The notes beneath the pieces are model-generated. The model was given only the letters and a program-made list of their open reading frames with translations, had not been told where the DNA came from and ran no database searches. From JAYGED01 sp046582565 (GTDB lineage: Bacteria; Pseudomonadota; Alphaproteobacteria; JAAXGF01), in contig JAYGED010000302.1 of NCBI GenBank assembly GCA_046582565.1, positions 1 through 44,270 on the forward strand: a DNA stretch of 44,270 bases. Reading direction: 5' to 3'. This document shows positions 7,432 through 16,590 of this stretch, in pieces (position 1 is the first letter of the stretch; each line of letters begins with the position of its first letter). The position numbers were made by a program, and so were the translations under genes.

Positions 7432-9360
7432 TCACTGTGCGACGCTCCGCCGCGCTTCGGTGAACCAGAAACTATCGGGCTTGTAGATGCCAAAATAGGA
7501 ACTCGGCTCCCAGCTATAGATGCCGACCTCGGGCAGATTGCGCAGCTGGTTGTTGATGATGACCGGCTGCGGTACGGCGTTGAGCACGCCTATGCTGTAC
7601 ATCTGCTCGCTGTGGATTTTGAGCATCTCGCTCCAGATGCGCCCGCGCTCATCGTCATCCGCCGCCACCCGCCAGGCGGCGTTGAGTTCGGCGAGCCGAA
7701 TGGCCTGCGGCATGTCGGCTTCCAGCCCGGCTGAGCCCGCGGTCTCGTGGAACTGACCCCATTTCGGCCATTGCAGTTGGGTTTGCTCGGTGGGCGCCAG
7801 TTCGGCCGGGCTCATGGCGGCGGTCGATACGCCGTTGGTGATGCCATACCACACTGACATCATGGCCTCGCCCGAATAGACCCGGTTGCGGAACACTTCC
7901 CGCTGGGACGGCTTGGTGAACAGGGCGATGCCTATATCCCGCCAGTTGTCCTGAATGAGTTCCAGGATATCGGTCTCCTCGGTGCTCTCGCCGGCGGTAT
8001 CGACGATGACTTCGATCGGCTCGCCGTTGGGCAGCAGGCGGATGTCGTCATCGTCGCGCTCCGTCAGCCCGATTTCATCGAGCAGGGCGTTCGCCTGGTC
8101 GGGATCAAAGGACGCCCAAGCGGTTTGATAGGACTCTTCATACAGCGGGCTCTCTGCCAGCACCGTATTGTTGCCCTCCCGCGCCAGGCCGAAATAAATC
8201 ACCTGGTTGATCTGGGTGCGGTCGATGGCCAGCGAGAGGGCCCGGCGGAAGCGCACATCGCGTGTTAGTGCGCGCCATACCGGATCGGTCACGTTGAGGT
8301 TGGGATAGAGCGCAAACTGCGAGCCGTTGACGGTGTTCCACAGCCGCGTGGCGTAATCGTGTTTATCCTCATTTTCCTTGAGGAAGGTGTAGTTGTCGAA
8401 GCGGATATAGCGGGCCTGCAGGTCGGACTCTCCGAACGCCGCCTTGGCCGCAATCAGCTTGTTGTTGGCGATATCGACGACCAGCCGGTCGATATAGGGC
8501 AGCTGGAGGCCCGCCGAATCCATGCGGTGATAATAGGGATTTCGTAGAAAGACGTAGCGCTCCGAGGGCGGCCGGGTGATGTTCATCCAGGGCTGCAGGG
8601 TGGGCAGGTCGGGATTGTCGAAACGGTATTGGTGATCGCGGCGCTGATGGAGCCCCGCCCAGCCCTTGGCCTTGGCCTCGGCCGCCACGGCTTCGAGTGT
8701 TTCCTTATCATTGTACCGGGCGTGGAATTGTTTGAGGTAGTGGGCGGGGCGATATATATAGAGGGGCCGCGCGCCGGCCAGGGCAGGCAGGAAGAACGGA
8801 TTGGGGTTCGACCAGCTATAGCGCACCGTGATCTCGTCGATAAATTCAACCCTGGGGGCTTCACCGTCGATCAACAAAACCTTCGGCACGCCAAAGGGCG
8901 AAATGGTTTCGTTGTTGACCACATCTTCCCAGTAATAGCGGAAATCTTCCGATGTGAAGGGCGCGCCGTCGGACCATTTATGGCCTTTGCGTAAGGTCAA
9001 TGTGAAGATGCGGCCCTCCTCAATGTCGACACGCTCAAGCATGTCGGGGACCAGCAGCAAATCTCTGTTGTAGCCGATTAGGCGGGCATAGCCGTAGACC
9101 GTCATCATGCGGATGTCTTTTTGCTTGGCCATGAGCATCCTGAGATCGCCGCCATAGGCGCCCAGCTCACGCTCGCCTTCGAAGATCGCCATCGCCGGGG
9201 TCTCGGGCAGGCGTTCAGCCACGGGAGCAAGCTCACCGGCGGCGACCTTGTCGGCCAGGAAGGGCGGCTCGACCAACTCGATGGCTCTTGCGGGGGCCAT
9301 TGCGGAGGCGCTCAAGACGAGCGCCACGATTCCGCCGAAGATGGCGCGCATCGCATTCAT
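7432..9360 (-). CDS. Extracellular solute-binding protein, family 5 (peptide type)
   Basis: This 642-residue periplasmic binding protein starts with a Sec signal peptide (hydrophobic IFGGIVALVLSASAMAPARA, cleavage about residue 26). The mature part has family-5 features: LTLRKGHKWSDGAPFTSEDFRYYWE, the VRFRRALSLAIDRTQINQVIYFG segment near the middle, and WxxIGI before the C-terminal lobe (NWRDIGIALFTKP). It is longer than classical OppA (about 540), like the large YejA-type proteins. The gene overlaps the ATPase gene by ATGA at 9357-9360, so it is translationally coupled and sits between ATPase and permeases. The ligand is unknown; family 5 proteins bind peptides, opines, nickel chelates or oligosaccharides. 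Confidence 0.9.
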   Translation of the reverse strand: MNAMRAIFGGIVALVLSASAMAPARAIELVEPPFLADKVAAGELAPVAERLPETPAMAIFEGERELGAYGGDLRMLMAKQKDIRMMTVYGYARLIGYNRDLLLVPDMLERVDIEEGRIFTLTLRKGHKWSDGAPFTSEDFRYYWEDVVNNETISPFGVPKVLLIDGEAPRVEFIDEITVRYSWSNPNPFFLPALAGARPLYIYRPAHYLKQFHARYNDKETLEAVAAEAKAKGWAGLHQRRDHQYRFDNPDLPTLQPWMNITRPPSERYVFLRNPYYHRMDSAGLQLPYIDRLVVDIANNKLIAAKAAFGESDLQARYIRFDNYTFLKENEDKHDYATRLWNTVNGSQFALYPNLNVTDPVWRALTRDVRFRRALSLAIDRTQINQVIYFGLAREGNNTVLAESPLYEESYQTAWASFDPDQANALLDEIGLTERDDDDIRLLPNGEPIEVIVDTAGESTEETDILELIQDNWRDIGIALFTKPSQREVFRNRVYSGEAMMSVWYGITNGVSTAAMSPAELAPTEQTQLQWPKWGQFHETAGSAGLEADMPQAIRLAELNAAWRVAADDDERGRIWSEMLKIHSEQMYSIGVLNAVPQPVIINNQLRNLPEVGIYSWEPSSYFGIYKPDSFWFTEARRSVAQ

Positions 9361-11252
9361 GACAGAATCTCCTTCATATCGGTCCCGACCGCCGCGCGGA
9401 CAAAATGATTCTCAGTCACTTCGATCAGCGCCGTGTCGACGTCCGGGGTGACGGTAAAGGGCACCGGCCAGGCTGCCGGGTTAGGGTTTTTATGTTTCAT
9501 CACATAGTCGAAATCCAGGCGGCGGGCGGGATCGGGATAGGGTACGGCGGCGAGCAGCGTCTTGGTGTAGGGGTGCAGCGGATTATGGAACAACTCACCG
9601 GGCTGCGCCAGTTCGACCAGCCGGCCCGCGCACATGACGGCGATGCGGTCGGCCATGTAATCGACCACCGCCAGGTTATGCGAGACGAACAGATAGGTCA
9701 GCCCGAGTTTCGATTGCAGGTCCTTGAACAGGTTGAGGATTTGCGCCTGAATGGAGACGTCGAGGGACGACACGGGCTCATCGCAAATCAACAAATCGGG
9801 CCTGAGCGCCAAGGCCCTGGCGATACCCAGCCTTTGGCGCTGGCCGCCCGAGAAACTGTGCGGGTAGCGCCTGAGATAGCGGATATCGAGGCCCACAAGA
9901 CCCATCAGTTCGCGGACCTGATCGATGCGTTCTTCATGGTTGCCGATGTTGTGGATGATCAGGGGCTCGCTGATGATGTCGAATGCCGTCATGCGCGGGT
10001 TGAGCGAGCCGAAGGGATCCTGGAAGATGAACTGCACCTTGCGGCGAAAAGCGAGCAGAGCGTTGGGATCAAGCGCTAACACGTCAATGTCGTGGCCGTT
10101 GTCGCGATAGATCACTTCGCCTGAGTCCGCCGTTAGCGCGCGCATCAACAGCTTGCCGGTGGTTGTCTTGCCGCAACCTGATTCACCGACCAGGCCGAGG
10201 CACTCACCGCGTTTGATGTCGAAACTGACATCCTCGACCGCTCTGAACTGCCTCGCCGGACCCGAGCTGAACAGGCCCTGGCCACGCAAAGAGAACGCCT
10301 TGCTTAAGTTGCGCACCGATACCAACGGCGTATTGCTGTCGGCCGCATTCTCGGTGCGGGGCCGGTCGCGCGTGCTCAGGATTTTGGCCGAGCTGGTGTC
10401 GATTTCGCGAATCGGCACCAAACGCTCATCCGCTTTCATATCGAAGCGCGGAATCGCAGCCAGGAGCGCCTTGAGATAGGGATGCTCGGCGCGGCTGAAG
10501 ATGTCGTCGAGGGAGCCGCTTTCCATTACCTTGCCGTGATACATCACCACCACTTCCTCGGCGACGTTGGCAACCACGCCGAGGTCATGGGTGATCATCA
10601 ACACGGCCATGCCAAGATCGTTCTGGAGATCGGCAATCAGTTTGAGGATTTGCGCCTGGATGGTCACGTCGAGCGCCGTCGTCGGCTCGTCGGCGATGAG
10701 CAGGGCGGGACGGCAGATCAGGGCCATGGCGATCATCGCCCGTTGCCGCATGCCGCCGGACAATTCGAAGGGATACGCGCGATAGGTGCCGGGCGGGTCG
10801 GGAAAGCCGACAAGGCGCAGGGTCTCAATGGTCACCTCGCGACCCTCGGCCTTGCCTATTTCGCGGTGCAGATGCAGAGCTTCGCCGACCTGGTTGCCGA
10901 CCGTATGCAGGGGCGACAGCGAGGTCATCGGTTCTTGGAAGATGATCGAGACGCGTCCACCGCGGATGGCCCGCATAGCCGGCCCGTCGCGTTTGAGCTT
11001 GACGATGTCGGTGGTGGCGCCGTTTTTCGCCGGATCGTGGAACAGTATTTCGCCGCCGCTGATCCGCGCTACCTTGGGAAGGATACCCATGATCGTCTGG
11101 GCGATGGTCGATTTTCCCGATCCCGATTCGCCGACCACGGCCACGGTGGAGCCTTTGCGTATGGAGAAGGACACGCCATCGACGGCGGTGATGAAGGAGC
11201 CGTGAACGTCAAAGCCGACCGATAGGTTGTTAATTGTCAGGATATCGCTCAT
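9357..11252 (-). CDS. Fused dual ATP-binding subunit of a peptide-type ABC importer (OppD-OppF)
   Basis: This 631-residue protein carries two complete ATPase domains in one chain. Domain 1 has Walker A GESGSGKST (41-49), Q-loop FQEPMTSL, signature LSGGMRQR (164-171), Walker B LLIADEP and H-loop THD. Domain 2 has Walker A GESGCGKTT (356-364), FQDPFGSLNPRM, FSGGQRQR and LLICDEP. Each domain ends with the HPYxKxLLAAxP tail typical of oligopeptide/dipeptide ATPases. Fusion of OppD- and OppF-like halves is common in the Yej and GsiA branches. All catalytic residues are present, in contrast to the exporter-like ABC protein at 18156. It powers the importer formed by the next three genes. Its ATG overlaps the stop of the PH-like gene by 4 bp. 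Confidence 0.93.
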   Translation of the reverse strand: MSDILTINNLSVGFDVHGSFITAVDGVSFSIRKGSTVAVVGESGSGKSTIAQTIMGILPKVARISGGEILFHDPAKNGATTDIVKLKRDGPAMRAIRGGRVSIIFQEPMTSLSPLHTVGNQVGEALHLHREIGKAEGREVTIETLRLVGFPDPPGTYRAYPFELSGGMRQRAMIAMALICRPALLIADEPTTALDVTIQAQILKLIADLQNDLGMAVLMITHDLGVVANVAEEVVVMYHGKVMESGSLDDIFSRAEHPYLKALLAAIPRFDMKADERLVPIREIDTSSAKILSTRDRPRTENAADSNTPLVSVRNLSKAFSLRGQGLFSSGPARQFRAVEDVSFDIKRGECLGLVGESGCGKTTTGKLLMRALTADSGEVIYRDNGHDIDVLALDPNALLAFRRKVQFIFQDPFGSLNPRMTAFDIISEPLIIHNIGNHEERIDQVRELMGLVGLDIRYLRRYPHSFSGGQRQRLGIARALALRPDLLICDEPVSSLDVSIQAQILNLFKDLQSKLGLTYLFVSHNLAVVDYMADRIAVMCAGRLVELAQPGELFHNPLHPYTKTLLAAVPYPDPARRLDFDYVMKHKNPNPAAWPVPFTVTPDVDTALIEVTENHFVRAAVGTDMKEILS

Positions 11253-11788
11253 GGGGCGTCTATATCCCCAACTTCGTCGATATTCCCGGGTTCGTCGATC
11301 TTCATGGCCTGGAGGTTGGTCAGGGTGCCTACTTCAAGGGTGATCCCCTTAGCGCGGGCCACGGCAAGAGCGTGGCGCACGATGTCGTCGAATCCCTCCA
11401 GTGTCGAATCCATCGTCACGACGCTTCCATTACCTTGCATTTTAAGCAGCATCCAACCATCCAACTTATCGCGCCGGGTCGTGTAATATCGCACCGACAT
11501 ACCGTCCAGGTCTCGCCACTGGATAGCCCGGCCAACAGGGCCTGCAATCCGTATTCCCCCGGCGGAAAGCTCAACATGTGTCTGATAGCGGAGAACAGTG
11601 CGAAACCCGAATAGTAGAAATAATGCGCCGAGACCTGCCAGGATGTAATCCATAACGGAACCGACATTAAAAACTGCTAAAGGCCCGAAAGTCATGGCCA
11701 GGCCGGCCAGGGCGCGGAGGCCGTCGGCAATCACCGAGCCCCGGGGATAGTGGTGGATCGTGGCGGTGGGGAGTTCCGCCTGGGTCAC
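11249..11788 (-). CDS. Small membrane protein with PH-like domain
   Basis: This 179-residue protein has a GTG start that overlaps the preceding stop (GTGA). Residues about 20-65 form two closely spaced membrane helices (ALAGLAMTFGPLAVFNV; MDYILAGLGALFLLFGF). The following soluble part (about 68-160) alternates short strands (HVELSAGGIRIAGP, RAIQWRDLDGMSVRYYTT, GWMLLKMQGNGSVVTMDS) and ends in a helix (FDDIVRHALAVARAKG), consistent with a bacterial PH-like (bPH) domain. The tail is acidic. Function is unknown. Its position, coupled between the deacetylase-like gene and the importer ATPase gene, is the physical link between the glycan and transport halves of the set. Fold assignment is by pattern only. 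Confidence 0.6.
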   Translation of the reverse strand: MTQAELPTATIHHYPRGSVIADGLRALAGLAMTFGPLAVFNVGSVMDYILAGLGALFLLFGFRTVLRYQTHVELSAGGIRIAGPVGRAIQWRDLDGMSVRYYTTRRDKLDGWMLLKMQGNGSVVTMDSTLEGFDDIVRHALAVARAKGITLEVGTLTNLQAMKIDEPGNIDEVGDIDAP

Positions 11789-12561
11789 GTCCCTGATCCG
11801 CGCTCAAAGGCGTCGCCGGCGGAAAGCCAGCGCGCGGCGCCATGGCGGCTGGTTGCGGCGATGAATTCCTCAATAAATTGCCAACTCGCCTCGTCATGGG
11901 CCAGGTGATGGCTCATCAGGCCGGTCGGCTCGGTGGCGTCGATAGCCGCGCTCCGGCGCCCCTGGAGATGATCCAGGGCGAGGCCGAGCGCGCGATCCTC
12001 ACCAACAAAGCCCCGGCTGCCCCGCCAATCGATGATATCTATATGGCAATTGACCTGGGCCAGGCCCTCCGCCGGATTGGCATGGGTGCGGGGCCCATAG
12101 GTCGATAATCCGCTCAGGCCGGCGCCGGCGAGCTGTGCTAACAGGGGCTCGGCCAGGCGATTCCAGGGTGGCGCCAAGATCGGTGCGAAGCAATCATCGA
12201 ACATCGCCTCAAGCCGGCGCCGGCCGATTACCAGCTCGTCAAGCGCATCATGGCCGTCGCGGTTGTCAGCCAGCTCGGCCTTGCGCTCGCCCTCTACGGC
12301 GTGATTTTGGTGGGCGTAGCCGTGCTGGATCACGGTCGCGGTGTCCTGGGCGAGGATCGCTCCGGCGGCCTCCTGATGAACCGTCTTGGGGATCACGGCA
12401 AGGGCCAGTGGTATGGAGCCCAGGGACGTACAAAGCCCGAGCAGCCGATCGAGGGCGGGATCCGGCCGGGCGGCGTCATCGTCGCGCCACCACAGAGTCG
12501 CGATCCGCCCTGCATCGGACCAGTGGTCGAGTTCTTCTGTGAGGTCATGCCACGTAGTCAT
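11785..12561 (-). CDS. Polysaccharide deacetylase-like protein
   Basis: This 258-residue protein resembles the NodB/CE4-like polysaccharide deacetylase superfamily. The N-terminal strand carries W-R-D-D-D-A (residues 25-30), the position of the general-base and metal-ligand Asp pair. HGYAHQNH (about 100-107) matches the metal-binding HxxxH-type motif, and LAPPWNR (about 149-155) matches the conserved RPP/PPW loop. No signal peptide is visible, so it probably acts in the cytoplasm on a lipid-linked or nucleotide-linked sugar, unlike secreted chitin/peptidoglycan deacetylases. It overlaps the glycosyltransferase gene before it by 17 bp and the PH-like gene after it by 4 bp, which supports a shared glycan pathway. 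Confidence 0.75.
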   Translation of the reverse strand: MTTWHDLTEELDHWSDAGRIATLWWRDDDAARPDPALDRLLGLCTSLGSIPLALAVIPKTVHQEAAGAILAQDTATVIQHGYAHQNHAVEGERKAELADNRDGHDALDELVIGRRRLEAMFDDCFAPILAPPWNRLAEPLLAQLAGAGLSGLSTYGPRTHANPAEGLAQVNCHIDIIDWRGSRGFVGEDRALGLALDHLQGRRSAAIDATEPTGLMSHHLAHDEASWQFIEEFIAATSRHGAARWLSAGDAFERGSGT

Positions 12562-13681
12562 CGGCCCATTCCGCTATTAATTCCGCGCCGCGCCGGGCGC
12601 CGTCCAAGGCAATACCATGGTCCGGCGGTGGCGGCCCGGCAAGGGCATGGCGCACCGCGTCGGCGAGGTTTTGCGGCGTCAAATTATCCTCTAGGCAGCA
12701 TTGCGCCAAGCCACATTGCTCAAGTTTTTTCGCGCGCAGGGTCTGTTCGGTCTCGCCGGGTGAGGCGAAAGGCACCAGCACGGCCCGGCAACCCGCCTGC
12801 AAAACATCAACAACCGTGTTGTAGCCCGCCTGAGAGACCGAGACGGCGCAGTTTCGAAGCAGCGCGGGAAAATCGGACCTGGCGCGCTCCACGACCATAG
12901 TCTTTGGTGCCTGGGCAGCCAGGGCGGCGAAGGCTGTTTCGGGGAGATTGCCGCCAGCGAGCAGGCGCCACCGCTGGTCCCCAGCCAAGGCCTGGGCTTC
13001 GCAGGCGGTTCGCAGCAGCCTTTCGCCGACCGCCCCACCGCCCGCCGAGACGATGATTTCGCCCTGGCCCAGATCACTCTCAAGGGTTGGTTCGCCCGAC
13101 GCGACATAGCCGCCATAGACAATCTTGTCTTCGATTTGCGCGGCGGCGGGAAAGCTTTCGCCGAAACCGATGAAACCGGGGTCGCCATGGACCAGTACAT
13201 GATCGAAATGCTCGCGCGCCCAGGCGGCCGCTTCCTCGGTGCGCACCGGCTTGCGCGTGGTCAGCACGTCGCGCACCGAGCTTACTCTCACTGCGTTGGT
13301 CTGGCGGGCCGCCGCCAGCAGGGCGAGCAGCTCGAAGGCCAACTGTCGGCGGCCAAAGGGGAAGGTCTCGGTAACCAGCACATGGGGCCGGATGCGGGCA
13401 AACAGATCGAGGCTGGCGGTGCTTCGCGCGGCGCGCCATTCATCGTCGATCTCCTGGCTGCGATCATCGAGAAGCCGGGTAAAGCCGGAGTCGGCGGCGC
13501 GCAAGCCGGGAAGCTGCACCAGCGCCGCATGTCCCGTATCGAGATGATCGATGGTGGCGCCGCCACTTGCCACGGTGACCTCAAGGCCCAGCCCGGCGCA
13601 GGCCTTGGCGAGGGCCGCGCCGCGCCGCAGATGGCCGATACCGAGCAGATGCTGGACATGGATCAGCACGCGCCGGGTCAT
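12545..13681 (-). CDS. MurG-like (GT28-fold) glycosyltransferase, COG4671-like
   Basis: This 378-residue GT-B-fold enzyme starts with VLIHVQHLLGIGHLRRGAAL, the glycine-rich acceptor-side loop of the 'predicted glycosyltransferase' group related to MurG. The C-terminal donor domain has IIVSAGGGAVGERLL, a linker, and VSQAGYNTVVDVLQAGCRAVLVPF (about 285-308), which matches the UDP-sugar pocket of GT28 enzymes. EQTLRAKKLEQCGL follows, as in MurG. It is distinct from true MurG in context (no mur/fts genes nearby). A second enzyme of the same type is encoded at 16591-17820, so the pathway may use two related transfers. It is coupled by ATGA to the histidine phosphatase gene upstream. Confidence 0.82.
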   Translation of the reverse strand: MTRRVLIHVQHLLGIGHLRRGAALAKACAGLGLEVTVASGGATIDHLDTGHAALVQLPGLRAADSGFTRLLDDRSQEIDDEWRAARSTASLDLFARIRPHVLVTETFPFGRRQLAFELLALLAAARQTNAVRVSSVRDVLTTRKPVRTEEAAAWAREHFDHVLVHGDPGFIGFGESFPAAAQIEDKIVYGGYVASGEPTLESDLGQGEIIVSAGGGAVGERLLRTACEAQALAGDQRWRLLAGGNLPETAFAALAAQAPKTMVVERARSDFPALLRNCAVSVSQAGYNTVVDVLQAGCRAVLVPFASPGETEQTLRAKKLEQCGLAQCCLEDNLTPQNLADAVRHALAGPPPPDHGIALDGARRGAELIAEWADDYVA

Positions 13682-14277
13682 GTCTCGGGGCGCCCGGCGA
13701 GGGGTAGATTAAGCCGCTCGACAGCGACCTGCCCATCGGGCGCGACCGTGAAGAAATGGGCGGTGGCCCGCGCCAGCTTTACCGGCGGCTTGCCGGTCAT
13801 GTCCCAGCCCATGGCAAGAGCGAAGATCGCTCGGATGACGCCCTTGTGGGTCAGGGCCAGGGTTGGACGCCGGCGTGCCCCGATTTCGGCCAGCCAGGGG
13901 GCGACACGGGCCTGGACATCGCTGGGGCTTTCGCCGCCCGGGGGGCGGAAATCGAGACCGCGCGCCTCGTTCTCGGCCATGGCGTCGCCCAGCTCGCTTC
14001 GCAGATCGTTGAGTCGGCGGCCCTCCCAGTGGCCCCAATCCATCTCGATGAGGCGCGGCTCGATGGTCGGCTCGGGCCCACCGAGCAGACCCGCCGTCTC
14101 GCGCGCCCGGACCAACGGACTCGACACCCAATCGGCGGAAGTACTTTCAGGCGGCGCGGACCAACCCCGGACGGCGGCGCGCCCGGCGGCGCTCAAGGGC
14201 TCATCAATTCGGCCCTGCATGCGGCCGTCTTCGTTGTAGGCCGTCGGGCCATGCCGAATCAGCATCAGCCGGGTCAT
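13678..14277 (-). CDS. Histidine phosphatase family protein (phosphoglycerate mutase-like)
   Basis: This 199-residue cytoplasmic protein has the catalytic RHG triad at residues 8-10 (LMLIRHGPT), with H9 as the phospho-acceptor. R59 (SSPLVRARET) and E78 (IEMDWGHWEG) supply the pocket, and H144 (LTHKGVIRAIF) is the second catalytic His. This set defines a phosphatase of the PhoE/CobC type rather than a glycolytic mutase. Embedded between glycosyltransferase genes with ATGA overlaps on both sides, it probably dephosphorylates a sugar phosphate, a lipid phosphate or a nucleotide by-product in that pathway; the substrate is inferred from context only. Confidence 0.85.
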   Translation of the reverse strand: MTRLMLIRHGPTAYNEDGRMQGRIDEPLSAAGRAAVRGWSAPPESTSADWVSSPLVRARETAGLLGGPEPTIEPRLIEMDWGHWEGRRLNDLRSELGDAMAENEARGLDFRPPGGESPSDVQARVAPWLAEIGARRRPTLALTHKGVIRAIFALAMGWDMTGKPPVKLARATAHFFTVAPDGQVAVERLNLPLAGRPET

Positions 14278-15371
14278 GACGCCGCCATCGCCAAGGCTGT
14301 TTTGAGGGTGGCGGCGGCGCTATCGAGGCTGTGATCAGCCGCCACCGCGACCGCCGCCGCGGCGCCGAGGCGGGCGCGCAGCCCGGCATCATCAAGGAGC
14401 CGCCCCAAGGCCCCGGCGAAGTCATCGCCCTCGGCAACCAGCAGGCCGGTCTCGCCATGGCGCACGATTCCCGGCACGCCGCGCACCCGGCCGGCGACCA
14501 CCGCCAGACCCGACGCCTGGGCTTCCAGCAGGGCCATGCCATAGGCTTCGTTGACCGCCGGCCAGACATACAGGTCGGCCTCGCCATAGAAGGCGGGCAG
14601 GCGATCCTCGGGCTGTTCGCCGGCGAAGCTGACGCGGCCCTGGGCAAAACCGCCGAACGCGGCTTCAACCGCGCCGCGCGCCGGCCCGTCGCCGACCAGG
14701 GTGAGGTGCCATTCACGCTCAGCCAACCGGGCCAGGGCGTCGGCCAGGGCACTATAAGAGGCGAGCTTGTCGCCTTCGCGCATCATGGCGACGGCGAGCA
14801 GGCGGCAGGGCGCCGCACCCTGGAATGCCCTCTCGTTCCGGTAGGGTGCTGGGTCAAGAAAGGGCTTCAGGGCAATTAGCCGGTCGGGGTTCTGCAGCAG
14901 GGGCAGGATCGCGCCGTCGTCATCGTCATTGAGGGACAAGACAACGCCGGCGCGGCGGATGGCCGAGACGCAGGCGGCCTGACCCTCTGCCCAGGGACCC
15001 ACCGCCTGTTTCGAGGTGACCGAGGCTTCGGCAACCAGATAGGGGATTTGAAGCGCCTCGCAGACCGCCGGCCCGATCCAGTCGGGCGCCTTGTAATAGA
15101 GGTGGTATGTGAGCCATGCCGTCGGCCGCTGGTCTGCCGGCAGGGCTTCATAGCGCGCCACCAGCGCCGCCGCCTCAGCCCTTCCGGATGCGCGAATCCC
15201 GGCCTGGCGGGCGGCATCGCCGGCGCCGTCATAGCTGCGCAGGCGCGAGGCGATATGCGGCGCATGGCCGGCAGCCTCGAGCGCCGCCAACAGCAGCCTC
15301 GCCATGCGCCGGTCGCCCGATGGCGTTTCGTGATCGGGCGGTTTGAGGGGGGCGTAGAAAGCGATGTTCAT
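14274..15371 (-). CDS. Glycosyltransferase family 4-like
   Basis: This 365-residue GT-B enzyme opens with MNIAFYAPLKPPDHETPSGDRR, including the acceptor-side loop. It continues with a Rossmann-like second domain (CRLLAVAMMREGDKLASY, WHLTLVGDGPARGAVEAAF). The donor-binding E-x7-E element is visible as NEAYGMALLEAQASGLAVVAG (about 285-305), and the protein ends with a GVPGIVRHGETGLLV loop typical of GT4 retaining enzymes. It is cytoplasmic, with no TM segment. The start codon overlaps the preceding glycosyltransferase stop and its own stop overlaps the phosphatase start, both as ATGA. Sugar donor unknown. Confidence 0.87.
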   Translation of the reverse strand: MNIAFYAPLKPPDHETPSGDRRMARLLLAALEAAGHAPHIASRLRSYDGAGDAARQAGIRASGRAEAAALVARYEALPADQRPTAWLTYHLYYKAPDWIGPAVCEALQIPYLVAEASVTSKQAVGPWAEGQAACVSAIRRAGVVLSLNDDDDGAILPLLQNPDRLIALKPFLDPAPYRNERAFQGAAPCRLLAVAMMREGDKLASYSALADALARLAEREWHLTLVGDGPARGAVEAAFGGFAQGRVSFAGEQPEDRLPAFYGEADLYVWPAVNEAYGMALLEAQASGLAVVAGRVRGVPGIVRHGETGLLVAEGDDFAGALGRLLDDAGLRARLGAAAAVAVAADHSLDSAAATLKTALAMAAS

Positions 15372-16582
15372 GATGGTGGAGATACCGCCTGGAATCGGGC
15401 CATCAGCATGTCGATGCCCCGATCCATGGCAAAATCGGCGCGCAGCCGGGCCTCGCCAGCGGCCCCCAGACGATCGCGCAAAGCGGGGTCGGTGATCAAC
15501 TCAGCGAGGGCGGCGGCGAGGGCCTCGGGTTCTCCCGGCGGCGTCAAGCGGCCATGGACGCCGTCATCGATCAACTCGGGAATACCCGAGACCCGCGTCG
15601 ACAGCACCGGGAGCGTGCAGCTCATGGCCTCCATCAGCACATTGGGCAGGCCATCGCGGTCGCCGTCGGCGGCGATCCGGCAGGGCAGCACGAAAATATC
15701 GGCGGCGCGGTAGTGCTCGAGAACCGCATCGAAGGCTAGAGCGCCGCGCCAGTCGATGCGCGCCTGCAGGTCGGCGGCGTTGGCCTGGGATTTCAGCGCC
15801 CCGAGCAGCGGCCCGCCCCCGACATGCACAAAGCGCCAGTCGAGTTCCGGGGGCAGGGCGGCGAGGGCGGCCAGCAGGTCGTCATAGCCTTTCTTCTCGA
15901 CAGCGCGGCCGACCGACAGAATGGTCACCGGACCGTTATTTGACGCTTTCTTGTGGCAGGGAAAGCGCGCCAGATCGAGGCCGTGATAGGCCATATCGAC
16001 ACGCCCGGCGGGGGCCAGGGCCGCGAGATGATCGCGGTTGAACGCCGTGCAGGTGACTGCCCAGGCGCAATCGGCGAGCTTTTCTTCTTTCTCCCATTGC
16101 GGCGAGGTCCAGATGTCCTTGGCGTGGGCCGAACAGCTCCAGGGCAGGCCGGTGATCAGGCCAGTATAGCGCGCCACCGAAGCCGGCGTATGCAGGAAAT
16201 GGGCGTGCAGATGAGTCACCTCGCGACCAGTTTCGGCGGCCAGCACCAGGGCCTGGCCGAACCGTCTGATGCGGTTGGCCGATCGGTCGCGCGCCAGATC
16301 GCCCAGCCAGACCCGCCAGGCGCGGCTGTAGCCCGCCATGCGCAGGCTGGCGCGCCAGCCGCGCCACACCCTCAGAGGTTCCTGCCAGAGGTATTCGGGC
16401 AGGTAGGCGACGGGCGCCTTGATTTCATCGTGAATTGGGTGGCTATGAGGGTCAGTCGGGTGCCTGAGCGAGACGATGTTGATGGCCAAGCCACGCGCCT
16501 CAAGTGCTTTGATTTCCTGAGCGATGAATGTTTCGGAAAGCCGTGGATAGCCCTTCAGGATGAATGTGACCGTGCCCTGCAC
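15368..16582 (-). CDS. Glycosyltransferase family 4 (exopolysaccharide WcaL/AmsK-like)
   Basis: This 404-residue protein has a GTG start preceded by AGAGGA, which overlaps the stop of the preceding gene. The N-terminus (VTFILKGYPRLSETFIAQEIKAL) is the conserved opening of colanic-acid/EPS-type GT4 enzymes. HLHAHFLHTPASVARY (about 121-136) and the SCSAHAKDIW acceptor-side motif follow. The second domain begins TILSVGRAVEKKGYDDLL, and the catalytic E-x7-E region is DGLPNVLMEAMSCTLPVLST. It points to assembly of an extracellular or envelope polysaccharide. It is the second gene of the long minus-strand set. Confidence 0.88.
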   Translation of the reverse strand: MQGTVTFILKGYPRLSETFIAQEIKALEARGLAINIVSLRHPTDPHSHPIHDEIKAPVAYLPEYLWQEPLRVWRGWRASLRMAGYSRAWRVWLGDLARDRSANRIRRFGQALVLAAETGREVTHLHAHFLHTPASVARYTGLITGLPWSCSAHAKDIWTSPQWEKEEKLADCAWAVTCTAFNRDHLAALAPAGRVDMAYHGLDLARFPCHKKASNNGPVTILSVGRAVEKKGYDDLLAALAALPPELDWRFVHVGGGPLLGALKSQANAADLQARIDWRGALAFDAVLEHYRAADIFVLPCRIAADGDRDGLPNVLMEAMSCTLPVLSTRVSGIPELIDDGVHGRLTPPGEPEALAAALAELITDPALRDRLGAAGEARLRADFAMDRGIDMLMARFQAVSPPS

Positions 16583-16590
16583 GTTATCCT

